Both the position numbers and the translations under genes were made by a program. Below are positions 7,054 through 12,713 of a stretch of 12,727 nt of DNA, piece after piece (the first letter of the stretch is position 1; every line of letters starts with the position of its first letter). Source of the stretch: an uncultured Christensenella sp. (GTDB taxonomy: Bacteria; Bacillota; Clostridia; Christensenellales; Borkfalkiaceae); NCBI GenBank assembly GCA_910577375.1, contig CAJTLT010000010.1, forward strand, positions 1 through 12,727, read 5' to 3'. The notes under the pieces were generated by a model that saw nothing but the letters and a program-made list of their open reading frames with translations, was not told the DNA's origin and did no database searches.

Positions 7054-7734
7054 ATGAAACAGGCAGCTTATCCGTATGCAAAAACCGCATACAACAAAAA
7101 ACCTCTCTATACAAAGGGCGAAGAAATTTTCAACGCAGTGTCGCACATTGTCGGCGGCGCGTTCGGGCTTATAATATGGATTGTTCTGGGGGTGTACGCC
7201 GCCCCCGACGGCGCATATATCGCCGCCGTATCGGCTTTTGGTATCAGCGTTATAATACTTTACACAATGAGCGCGCTTTATCACTTTTTGCCGGAAGGTC
7301 GCGGTAAAAAAGTTTTCCGCATTTTCGACCATTGCACTATATTTCTGCTCATCGCGGGCACTTATACGCCTTTTTGCGTAATCGTGCTCGGCGGCACGGC
7401 GGTCGGTCTTGCAATACTTATAACCGAGTGGGTTCTCGCAATTCTCGGTATTACGGCTAACGCAATCGCAATGAATAATAAAATCGTCAAAGGTATATCA
7501 ATGGCGTTTTATGTAATTATGGGTTGGCTTATACTCGTTGCGTTCGTGCCTCTTATGCAAAGTATTCCGCTTTCAAGTTTTTTGCTTCTTTTATTCGGCG
7601 GGCTTGCGTATACTTTCGGCATAATCTTTTACGCCTTCGGTAAAAGGGTAAAATATTTTCATTCCGTCTGGCACCTTTTCGATATAGCGGGTACGGTGTT
7701 GCAGTTTGCAAGCATACTTTTGTTGCTCGTTTAG
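7054..7734 (+). CDS. Hemolysin III family (PAQR/YqfA-type) integral membrane protein
   Basis: From the ATG at 7054 the product has 226 residues and about seven transmembrane segments. It has the family's signature residues: EEIFNAVSHIVGG with H31, the S-x3-H motif SALYH (S73, H77), FDHCTIFLLIAGTYTPF (D92, H93), and the C-terminal H-x3-H motif HSVWH (H203, H207). These His, Ser and Asp positions correspond to the metal-binding site of the wider PAQR/CREST superfamily. The bacterial members are probably metal-dependent membrane hydrolases or homeostasis proteins. The name hemolysin is historical, and no toxin role should be assumed. An in-frame GTG at 7036 would add six residues, but the TATAAT promoter box lies inside that extension, so the ATG is preferred. 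No Shine-Dalgarno sequence precedes either start. It is monocistronic, and the next promoter begins six bases after its stop. Confidence 0.88.
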   Translation: MKQAAYPYAKTAYNKKPLYTKGEEIFNAVSHIVGGAFGLIIWIVLGVYAAPDGAYIAAVSAFGISVIILYTMSALYHFLPEGRGKKVFRIFDHCTIFLLIAGTYTPFCVIVLGGTAVGLAILITEWVLAILGITANAIAMNNKIVKGISMAFYVIMGWLILVAFVPLMQSIPLSSFLLLLFGGLAYTFGIIFYAFGKRVKYFHSVWHLFDIAGTVLQFASILLLLV

Positions 7735-7740
7735 CGTATA

Positions 7741-7769
7741 TTGACAGCCCTCCGTTATTATGTTAAAAT
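7741..7769 (+). promoter_or_regulatory. Near-consensus promoter of the broken small membrane-protein gene
   Basis: TTGACA (7741-7746), a 17-base spacer with a TG two bases upstream of the -10, and TAAAAT (7764-7769). It is followed by a very strong AAGGGGGAGG ribosome binding site (7777-7786) and an ATG at 7789. The expression signals are intact even though the reading frame behind them is not. Confidence 0.75.
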
Positions 7770-7788
7770 TATAAAAAAGGGGGAGGAT

Positions 7789-8177
7789 ATGAATTATTTT
7801 AATTTTATCCGAACTATGGACGCTTTGCGCGCCCGCTCGCAAAGGATAAAGCAAGACTAAGAAAAGAAGAAAAAAAGTTTCGGTTTTGCTCTTTTGAGTA
7901 TGGGTTGCTCTTTGCTTGCGCTTGGGCTTGCCGCCGGCGGAGGGTTGCTCCTTTCCGCTTTAACCGAAAACGTTGTTTAGAAATCCTTTTTATAGGTTTT
8001 GCCATAGTAATTCTTTTCGGCGCGTTTATTGCGCTTTTCTGGTCGCTTGTCGGGCTTGTCTCTCAACTTAAAATGAATAAAACGGTTTGGAGCTGGATGG
8101 CTCTTGCGTTGTTTATTGTATCGGTCGCAGGGGCTGTAATAATCGAAATTTATTTTGCGGGCGGATTTTTACAATAA
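7789..8177 (+). pseudogene. Interrupted small membrane protein gene (in-frame stop plus frame change)
   Basis: Translation from the ATG at 7789 gives 23 residues (MNYFNFIRTMDALRARSQRI, then KQD) before TAA at 7858-7860. The same frame then continues with EKKKKSFGFALLSMGCSLLA and a glycine-rich hydrophobic helix to TAG at 7978-7980. Just there the protein-like signal moves to the -1 frame, LEILFIGFAIVILFGAFIAL and on, which carries two more hydrophobic helices (about 7983-8060 and 8085-8160) and ends at TAA 8175-8177. Rejoined, this would be a protein of about 129 residues with a basic N-terminal stretch and three membrane helices. An A7 run (7870-7876) is another possible indel site, since the -1 frame is open from 7803 onward. 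Genuine decay, recoding and sequencing errors cannot be told apart here. A separate 23-residue peptide is also possible. No family was recognised. Confidence 0.55.
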
Positions 8178-8227
8178 TGCTTTTATAATATTAAAAACAC
8201 GCTTCTTACAGTTTATTTTATAAAGAT

Positions 8228-8262
8228 AAAAGCAATGACAATTTTATCGTCATTGCTTTTTT
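8228..8262. terminator. Terminator between the broken gene and the ABM-like gene
   Basis: AAAAGCAATGAC (8228-8239) pairs with GTCATTGCTTTT (8249-8260) around a nine-base loop, ending in a T-run to 8262. It serves the rightward transcript and, through its A-rich left flank, may also end the leftward gene at 8309. Its right arm contains the TTGCTT that forms the -35 of the following promoter. Confidence 0.85.
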
Positions 8263-8308
8263 AATGCCGTTTTGCTATAATGTAACTGCATAAACAGTAA
8301 GTTATCGG
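8253..8308 (+). repeat. Orphan copy (A) of a repeated terminator-promoter-5'UTR module
   Basis: TTGCTT (8253-8258), a 17-base spacer, and TGCTATAATG with TATAAT at 8276-8281 form an extended -10 promoter, followed by TAAACAGTAAGTTATCGG (8291-8308). The same arrangement is found at 12332-12388. By my alignment the first 30 bases match at 27 positions, and the TAAACAG block matches at 16 of 18. At 12399 this module drives a gene, but here there is no start codon. It points into the 3' end of a gene on the opposite strand, whose stop codon begins at the next base. It may be an orphaned promoter that now makes antisense RNA. Confidence 0.7.
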
Positions 8309-8656
8309 TCATACAATATTCTCACCCAAAATTATTTTAGGCATTGTTGTTAAACATCTATTCCAACGTTTATAAAATTTTTCCACGCCAAGTTTAGACG
8401 CTCTTGCATGTGCCTCTTCGTTTTCTAATACCCAATATAATACATATATAACCTTCCATACATTTTTTGTAAGACGAACAGGCAATTCTCCTTTTTTAAC
8501 TGCATTAAAATCTTTTTGTCGGTGGGTACGTTTTATATAATGCACATCAATAACTCCGTCTTGTTTCAAATAAAATTCTGCTACTTCCTTCATCAGTTCT
8601 TCAATTTCATTAAGTTTGGTTAGTTTCGCTTCATATATGCATATTTCATTAAACAT
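8309..8656 (-). CDS. Small dimeric alpha/beta-barrel protein, antibiotic biosynthesis monooxygenase (ABM)-like
   Basis: The 115-residue product begins MFNEICIYEAKLTKLNEIEE, continues with a helix and VIDVHYIKRTHRQKDF, and ends with WKVIYVLYWVLENEEAHARA, then FYKRWNRCLTTMPKIILGEN. The beta-alpha-beta-beta-alpha pattern and the 'YVLYWELENEEAHA' type strand-helix junction resemble small ABM-domain proteins of Clostridia. Their substrates are mostly unknown and the family name does not prove antibiotic synthesis. The start is the ATG at 8654-8656, with GCGGAG seven bases upstream. A TTG five codons earlier (8671) lies in front of that ribosome binding site and is rejected. The gene is AT-rich compared with the neighbouring core genes. 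It has its own promoter (8691-8720), and its 3' end abuts the orphan module at 8253-8308. No partner regulator is present. Confidence 0.7.
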   Translation of the reverse strand: MFNEICIYEAKLTKLNEIEELMKEVAEFYLKQDGVIDVHYIKRTHRQKDFNAVKKGELPVRLTKNVWKVIYVLYWVLENEEAHARASKLGVEKFYKRWNRCLTTMPKIILGENIV

Positions 8657-8690
8657 ATTACATCTCCGCAAATTGATATCTTGTGTTTTA

Positions 8691-8720
8691 ATTATACCAT
8701 AAAAGGCAAGTAATTTTCAA
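8691..8720 (-). promoter_or_regulatory. Promoter of the ABM-like gene, overlapping a terminator
   Basis: On the minus strand, TTGAAA (8715-8720) and TATAAT (8691-8696) are spaced 18 bases apart. The -35 lies partly in the loop of the leftward terminator at 8705-8734, so the end of one transcription unit and the start of the next share the same bases. Confidence 0.6.
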
Positions 8721-8734
8721 ATTAATTACTTGCC
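8705..8734 (-). terminator. Leftward terminator following the GNAT remnant
   Basis: GGCAAGTAATT (8705-8715) pairs with AATTACTTGCC (8724-8734) around an eight-base loop. Read leftward, the stem is followed by TTTT (8701-8704). It would have terminated the acetyltransferase gene whose remnant ends at 8750. Confidence 0.75.
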
Positions 8735-8749
8735 CTGCGTATTAGTATC

Positions 8750-8872
8750 TTACTTATTTAAAGTCATTGTATATTCTGTTTCATCTGTATTTTTATTTAT
8801 ATTTTCGATTATAAAATTATTCTTTTTATAAAAATTGATACCACTTGTATTTTTTTTATATTGTTTCAAACT
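8750..8872 (-). pseudogene. C-terminal remnant of a GNAT-family N-acetyltransferase gene
   Basis: On the minus strand, 40 sense codons run from 8872 to a stop at 8750-8752. They include NTSGINFYKKNNFIIENINK and end TDETEYTMTLNK. The pattern 'A-x-x-FY-x-K-x-x-F', an acidic turn and 'E-Y-x-M' is typical of the last strand-helix-strand part of GNAT acetyltransferases. An in-frame TGA (8873-8875) precedes it, no start codon or N-terminal acetyl-CoA-binding motif is present, and the terminator at 8901-8938 lies 30 bases beyond, so about three quarters of the gene is missing. The following terminator (8705-8734) is still intact. Confidence 0.6.
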
Positions 8873-8900
8873 TCAATTTATCGTTTTATGTATAAAAAAT

Positions 8901-8938
8901 ACAGCCCGCTATCTTCGTAAAATAAGATAGCGGGCTGT
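8901..8938. terminator. Strong, probably bidirectional hairpin terminator
   Basis: A perfect 15-bp stem, ACAGCCCGCTATCTT (8901-8915) with its complement (8924-8938), has A-runs to its left and TTTGTTTG to its right. No intact gene ends here in either direction, so it is a leftover of a lost gene. It insulates the accessory patch from the pfl operon. The following bases 8940-9044 hold a 10-bp palindrome, CAATATATTG (8992-9001), but no gene. Confidence 0.85.
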
Positions 8939-9044
8939 TTGTTTGTCCGCGAAAAATCCCTATAACAGACGCCATCTTTTAACGCATTTTTCAATATATT
9001 GTGTTTTGGTAAAAAATTTCAGTCAATATTTAGTGTTATTTCTG

Positions 9045-9073
9045 TTGACAAACAAATATGCTGCTGATATAAT
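9045..9073 (+). promoter_or_regulatory. Full-consensus promoter of the pflA-pflB operon
   Basis: TTGACA (9045-9050), a 17-base spacer and TATAAT (9068-9073), with an extended -10 TG at 9065-9066, match the sigma-A consensus at every base. This suggests very strong transcription, as expected for pyruvate formate-lyase in a fermenter. GTCAA (9022-9026) mirrors the TTGAC of the -35. No clear Rex or FNR operator was seen. Confidence 0.85.
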
Positions 9074-9079
9074 ATAATT

Positions 9080-9215
9080 CCAATTGAAAAGCGCGCGGCA
9101 ACTGACGAATTAATCGCGAATCAACGCAATGGAGCCGCGTCGTAAAAACGTCGTTCGTCTGGGCTATTCTTTTTTGTATAGCCCGATTATTTTACTCTTT
9201 TTAAGGGGGTGCGCG
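9080..9215 (+). promoter_or_regulatory. Long 5' leader of pflA with a hairpin
   Basis: Between the expected transcription start (about 9080) and the pflA start codon lie about 135 bases. They contain the stem GGGCTAT / ATAGCCC (9161-9167 and 9178-9184, ten-base loop) followed by GATTATTTTACTCTTTTT, which could act as a weak attenuator or a structured leader. The leader is open in frame with pflA from an ATG at 9129, which has no ribosome binding site. No known riboswitch class was recognised. Confidence 0.45.
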
Positions 9216-9950
9216 GTGACGGGATATATCCATTCAATAGAAACGCTCGGTACCGTAGACGGTCCGGGGATACGTTTTGTGGCGTTTATGCAGGGCTGTC
9301 CTATGCGTTGCAGATATTGTCACAATCCCGATACATGGGCGCTCGGCGCGGGTAAAAAAATATCGGCGGAAGAGCTTGCGGCAACCGCGCTCAAATATAA
9401 AAGCTATATAAAAAGCGGCGGCGTAACCGTTTCGGGCGGAGAGCCTCTTTTGCAAATTGAATTTGTAACCGGGTTTTTCAAAATCCTCAAAGCGGAAGGT
9501 ATCCATACCGCGCTGGATACGTCGGGCATAACTTTTAACAAAAAAGATAAAAACTGCGTCGCCCGCCATAAAGAACTTTTGAAATATACCGACCTCGTTT
9601 TGCTCGATATAAAGCATATTGATGAAAACGAACATAAAAAGCTCACGGGTTTATCAAACGAAAATCCGCTCGGCTTTGCAAAATATCTTTCCGATAACGG
9701 AAAAGATATATGGATAAGGCACGTTCTGGTTCCGGAAATCACCGATAACGACGGATATTTAAAACGACTCGGTGCGTTTATCGGCGAACTTAAAACGGTA
9801 AAAAATATCGAGGTTTTGCCATATCATACAATGGGAGAAAGCAAGTATGAAAAGCTCGGTATTCCGTATACTTTAAAAGGCGTAACCCCGCCTGATAAAA
9901 AAAGCGTTGAAAATGCGGTAAATATTTTAAACGCAAAGGGCAATAATTAA
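9216..9950 (+). CDS. pflA: Pyruvate formate-lyase activating enzyme (radical SAM)
   Basis: The enzyme uses a 4Fe-4S cluster and S-adenosylmethionine to abstract a hydrogen from the conserved glycine of PflB, switching it on under anaerobic conditions. From the GTG at 9216 the product has 244 residues, close to the usual family length. It begins TGYIHSIETLGTVDGPGIRF, has the radical-SAM cluster motif C-x3-C-x2-C at C28, C32 and C35 (CPMRCRYC), and VTVSGGEPLLQ with the SAM-binding GGEP. The GTG start is chosen because AAGGGGG lies six bases upstream and family members begin with this GYIHS segment. The ATG at 9129 would add 29 residues but lacks a ribosome binding site and overlaps a hairpin. 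The gene precedes pflB by 59 bases, the reverse of the common pflB-pflA order. Confidence 0.93.
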   Translation: MTGYIHSIETLGTVDGPGIRFVAFMQGCPMRCRYCHNPDTWALGAGKKISAEELAATALKYKSYIKSGGVTVSGGEPLLQIEFVTGFFKILKAEGIHTALDTSGITFNKKDKNCVARHKELLKYTDLVLLDIKHIDENEHKKLTGLSNENPLGFAKYLSDNGKDIWIRHVLVPEITDNDGYLKRLGAFIGELKTVKNIEVLPYHTMGESKYEKLGIPYTLKGVTPPDKKSVENAVNILNAKGNN

Positions 9951-9958
9951 TAAAAACC

Positions 9959-9994
9959 GTCATTCTGAGCGCAGAAGATAAACTCTCAAATGAC
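9959..9994 (+). repeat. Imperfect inverted repeat between pflA and pflB
   Basis: GTCATTctGAG (9959-9969) faces CTCtcaAATGAC (9983-9994). The left side, GTCATTCTGAGCG, resembles an intergenic repeat that I recall from diverse bacterial genomes. Lying between an enzyme needed in small amounts and one needed in large amounts, an RNA hairpin here could act as a processing or stability element; that role is inference. Confidence 0.45.
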
Positions 9995-10009
9995 AAAAGA
10001 GGTAATTTT

Positions 10010-12262
10010 ATGGATTTCAAAGCATGGCAAGGTTTTGTAAAAGGCAAGTGGAGCGAAGAGGTCAACGTAAGGGATTTCATACAAAATAACTATACGCCCT
10101 ATGAAGGCGACGGCGCTTTCCTTGCGCCGCCCACAAAAGCCACGCTCAAACTTTGGGATGAAATTCTTGACCTTTCGAAAAAAGAAAGAGAAGCGGGCGG
10201 CGTTTTGAACGCGGATACAAAAACCGTTTCAACTCTTTTATCACACGGCGCTGGATATATTGATAAAGCGCTCGAAAAAATCGTCGGGCTTCAGACCGAC
10301 GAGCCTTTCAAACGCGCTTTGCAGCCTTTCGGCGGTATCAAAATGGCGGAGCAGGCTCTCAATATGTACGGCTATGAGCTTGACCACGAAATAAAAAATG
10401 TATTCAGTAAATACCGCAAAACCCATAACGACGGCGTTTACGATGCTTACACGCCCGAAATGCGTCGCGCCCGCAAAGCACATATTCTCACGGGCTTGCC
10501 CGATACCTACGGCAGAGGCAGAATCGTCGGCGATTACCGCAGGGTTGCGCTTTATGGAGTGGATTATCTTATTGCTCAAAAAGAAACCGATAAGCTCAAT
10601 ATGGACGGCGATATGACGCCTGATAAAGTCCGCAACCGCGAAGAACTTTCAGAGCAGATTAAAGCGCTCAAAGCGCTCAAAGGTCTTGCGGAAATTTACG
10701 GTTTGGATATTTCAAAACCCGCCGAAACCGCACAACAGGCGGTGCAGGCGCTCTATTTCGGATACCTCGCCGCCGTAAAAGACCAGAACGGCGCGGCAAT
10801 GTCCATAGGCAGAAATTCCACGTTCCTCGATATCTATATCAAACGCGATTTGGAAAACGGAACGCTCGACGAAAGTTCCGCTCAGGAACTCATAGACCAT
10901 TTTGTAATGAAGCTGCGTATAGTCAAATTTATGCGCACAAAAGAATATAACGAGCTTTTCTCGGGCGACCCTACCTGGGTTACGGAAAGCATCGGCGGTA
11001 TGGGAATAGACGGCAGAACGCTCGTCACAAAAACTTCGTTCAGAATTTTACACACGCTCACCAATCTCGGTCCCGCGCCCGAACCCAATCTTACCGTTTT
11101 GTGGAGCAAACGCTTGCCCGAAGGTTTCAAATCGTTCTGCGCCGAATTGTCAATCAAAACCTCCGCAATACAGTATGAAAGCGACGATTTAATGCGTTCC
11201 GAACTCGGCGACGATTACTGTATCGCTTGCTGCGTAAGCGGTATGCGCGTCGGCAAGGATATGCAGTTCTTCGGCGCGCGCGCAAATCTTGCAAAGTGCC
11301 TTATGTATGCAATCAACGGCGGCAAAGACGAAATTATAAAGGATAAAGACGGAAGCCCCATGCAGGTTTCGCCGGTATATGCGCCGGTAACGGGCGACGG
11401 AAAACTCGATTTCGAAGACGTAAAAAAGAAATACGAGCAAATGATGGACTGGCTCGCAGGGTTATACGTCAACGTTTTGAACCTAATCCACTATATGCAC
11501 GATAAATACAGCTATGAAGCGTTGGAAATGGCTTTGCACGATACCGAAGTGCGCCGTTTCTTCGCAACCGGCGTCGCAGGGCTTTCGTGTGCGGCGGATT
11601 CGCTTTCCGCTATTAAATATGCGTCTGTTTATCCCGTGCGCAACGAAAACGGAATAGTCACCGATTTCAGAATAGAAGGCGACTATCCCAAATACGGCAA
11701 CAATGACGACAGAGTCGACGAACTTGCGGTCTGGCTTGTAAAAACCTTTATGAACAAGATAAAAAGCCACTATACCTACCGCGAAAGCGTTCCCACAATG
11801 TCTATATTAACCATAACTTCAAACGTGGTTTACGGCAAGAATACGGGCAACACTCCCGACGGAAGAAGAGCTGGTCAGCCGCTTGCCCCCGGAGCTAACC
11901 CTATGCACGGCAGAGATTGTTGCGGCGCGCTCGCTTCGCTTGAAAGCGTTGCAAAGCTCCCTTACGAGTACTCGCGTGACGGAATTTCCAATACGTTCTC
12001 CATTACGCCGAAGTCGCTCGGTAAAGAAAGCAAAACGCAAATCAAAAACCTTGTCGGTCTTTTAGACGGATATGTTTCCGACGGCGGATATCATTTGAAC
12101 GTAAACGTTTTCAACCGCGAAACCCTTCTCGACGCGCAAGCCCACCCCGAAAAATATCCCCAGCTCACAATACGCGTTTCGGGCTACGCCGTTAATTTCA
12201 ACAAGCTCACGCTTGAACAGCAAAACGACGTAATTTCAAGAACCATACACGAAAGCTTTTAA
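10010..12262 (+). CDS. pflB: Formate C-acetyltransferase (pyruvate formate-lyase)
   Basis: The enzyme converts pyruvate and CoA to acetyl-CoA and formate by a glycyl-radical mechanism in the cytoplasm, the central step of mixed-acid fermentation. The 750-residue length is normal. The adjacent active-site cysteines C407 and C408 lie in DDYCIACCVSGMRVGKDMQF, followed by FGARANLAK. The glycyl-radical loop IRVSGYAVNF has G725 at its centre, near the C-terminus. The double cysteine separates true pyruvate formate-lyase from the glycerol- or choline-type glycyl-radical enzymes. AGAGG six bases before the ATG fixes the start. It shares the strong promoter at 9045-9073 with pflA and is followed by the terminator at 12312-12341. 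All catalytic positions are present, so it should be functional. Confidence 0.97.
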   Translation: MDFKAWQGFVKGKWSEEVNVRDFIQNNYTPYEGDGAFLAPPTKATLKLWDEILDLSKKEREAGGVLNADTKTVSTLLSHGAGYIDKALEKIVGLQTDEPFKRALQPFGGIKMAEQALNMYGYELDHEIKNVFSKYRKTHNDGVYDAYTPEMRRARKAHILTGLPDTYGRGRIVGDYRRVALYGVDYLIAQKETDKLNMDGDMTPDKVRNREELSEQIKALKALKGLAEIYGLDISKPAETAQQAVQALYFGYLAAVKDQNGAAMSIGRNSTFLDIYIKRDLENGTLDESSAQELIDHFVMKLRIVKFMRTKEYNELFSGDPTWVTESIGGMGIDGRTLVTKTSFRILHTLTNLGPAPEPNLTVLWSKRLPEGFKSFCAELSIKTSAIQYESDDLMRSELGDDYCIACCVSGMRVGKDMQFFGARANLAKCLMYAINGGKDEIIKDKDGSPMQVSPVYAPVTGDGKLDFEDVKKKYEQMMDWLAGLYVNVLNLIHYMHDKYSYEALEMALHDTEVRRFFATGVAGLSCAADSLSAIKYASVYPVRNENGIVTDFRIEGDYPKYGNNDDRVDELAVWLVKTFMNKIKSHYTYRESVPTMSILTITSNVVYGKNTGNTPDGRRAGQPLAPGANPMHGRDCCGALASLESVAKLPYEYSRDGISNTFSITPKSLGKESKTQIKNLVGLLDGYVSDGGYHLNVNVFNRETLLDAQAHPEKYPQLTIRVSGYAVNFNKLTLEQQNDVISRTIHESF

Positions 12263-12311
12263 CCTTAAAAATAAAAATCCCCTCTGTTTTACGGCGTATT
12301 TCAAAGGGATT

Positions 12312-12341
12312 AAAGCAAGGATAATCCATCCTTGCTTTTTT
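12312..12341 (+). terminator. Terminator of the pfl operon
   Basis: AAAGCAAGGAT (12312-12322) pairs with ATCCTTGCTTT (12328-12338) around AATCC, followed by T's to 12341. A weaker outer pairing, AATCCC (12276-12281) with GGGATT (12306-12311), lies between pflB and this stem. Its right arm holds the TTGCTT -35 of the next promoter. Confidence 0.88.
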
Positions 12342-12388
12342 ATTGCGGTTATGCTATAATGACTATATCCTAAACAGTAATTTAGCGG
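12332..12388 (+). promoter_or_regulatory. Module copy B: promoter and 5'UTR of the orphan gene
   Basis: TTGCTT (12332-12337), a 17-base spacer, and TGCTATAATG with TATAAT at 12355-12360, then TAAACAGTAATTTAGCGG (12371-12388) running into the GCGGAG ribosome binding site. Architecture and sequence match copy A at 8253-8308, including the -35 embedded in a terminator arm. Confidence 0.75.
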
Positions 12389-12398
12389 AGATTTTAAT

Positions 12399-12713
12399 AT
12401 GCTTACAACAGAGCCAACTATTGAAATGATTCAGGAGTGGAAATGCATATATAACGAAAATCGTGATAAGTTGAAACCGAATCGGAAAAGCGGAGCAGAA
12501 ATAAATGATTATTTTTGCAACAAATATCGTTTTGAAAAATTAGATTCTTTATCTTTTCATGATGTCGTAGAATTCAACATTATGAAAAATGAATCTAATA
12601 GAGAGAAATTACCGCAAGGTGCAGTACCGCAAATTGTTGCATATAAAGCTAAAGATTCATCTGTTTTAGTCGGGATTGATTTAGTTACGGGGTTTTTCCA
12701 TATTGAAGGATAA
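12399..12713 (+). CDS. Hypothetical protein (104 residues)
   Basis: The gene has a good promoter (12332-12360), CGGAG eight bases before its ATG, and a complete frame ending in TAA, so it is probably real. The product is a small soluble protein without signal peptide or membrane helix. It has a charged, helical N-terminal half (IEMIQEWKCIYNENRDKLKP) and a C-terminal part with beta-strand character (PQIVAYKAKDSSVLVGIDLV, then GFFHIEG). No family was recognised. It is clearly more AT-rich than pflB and the clpC operon, which together with the repeated promoter module suggests an acquired single-gene unit. The 14 bases after it hold nothing recognisable. Confidence 0.65.
   Translation: MLTTEPTIEMIQEWKCIYNENRDKLKPNRKSGAEINDYFCNKYRFEKLDSLSFHDVVEFNIMKNESNREKLPQGAVPQIVAYKAKDSSVLVGIDLVTGFFHIEG

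Noticed and set aside
7054..7734. A haemolysin toxin
   Set aside because: The family name is historical. The His/Ser/Asp pattern and seven-helix layout indicate a PAQR-type membrane protein, and nothing in the context suggests virulence.
7905..8177. A standalone 90-residue protein starting at TTG 7905
   Set aside because: Its first 25 residues are an arginine- and cysteine-rich frame shadow of the glycine-rich helix in the other frame, and it lacks a ribosome binding site. It is treated as the downstream part of the interrupted gene.
8657..8671. Five-codon upstream extension of the ABM-like gene from a TTG
   Set aside because: The GCGGAG ribosome binding site lies inside that extension and is correctly spaced for the ATG at 8656.
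8941..9044. Rex or FNR site controlling the pfl operon
   Set aside because: Only a CAATATATTG palindrome and a loose GTCAA/TTGAC pair are present; neither matches the Rex (TTGTTAA-N4-TTAACAA) or FNR (TTGAT-N4-ATCAA) consensus.
9129..9215. N-terminal 29-residue extension of PflA from the ATG at 9129
   Set aside because: It has no ribosome binding site, overlaps a hairpin, and family members start at the GYIHSIET segment, which here follows a GTG with a strong AAGGGGG.
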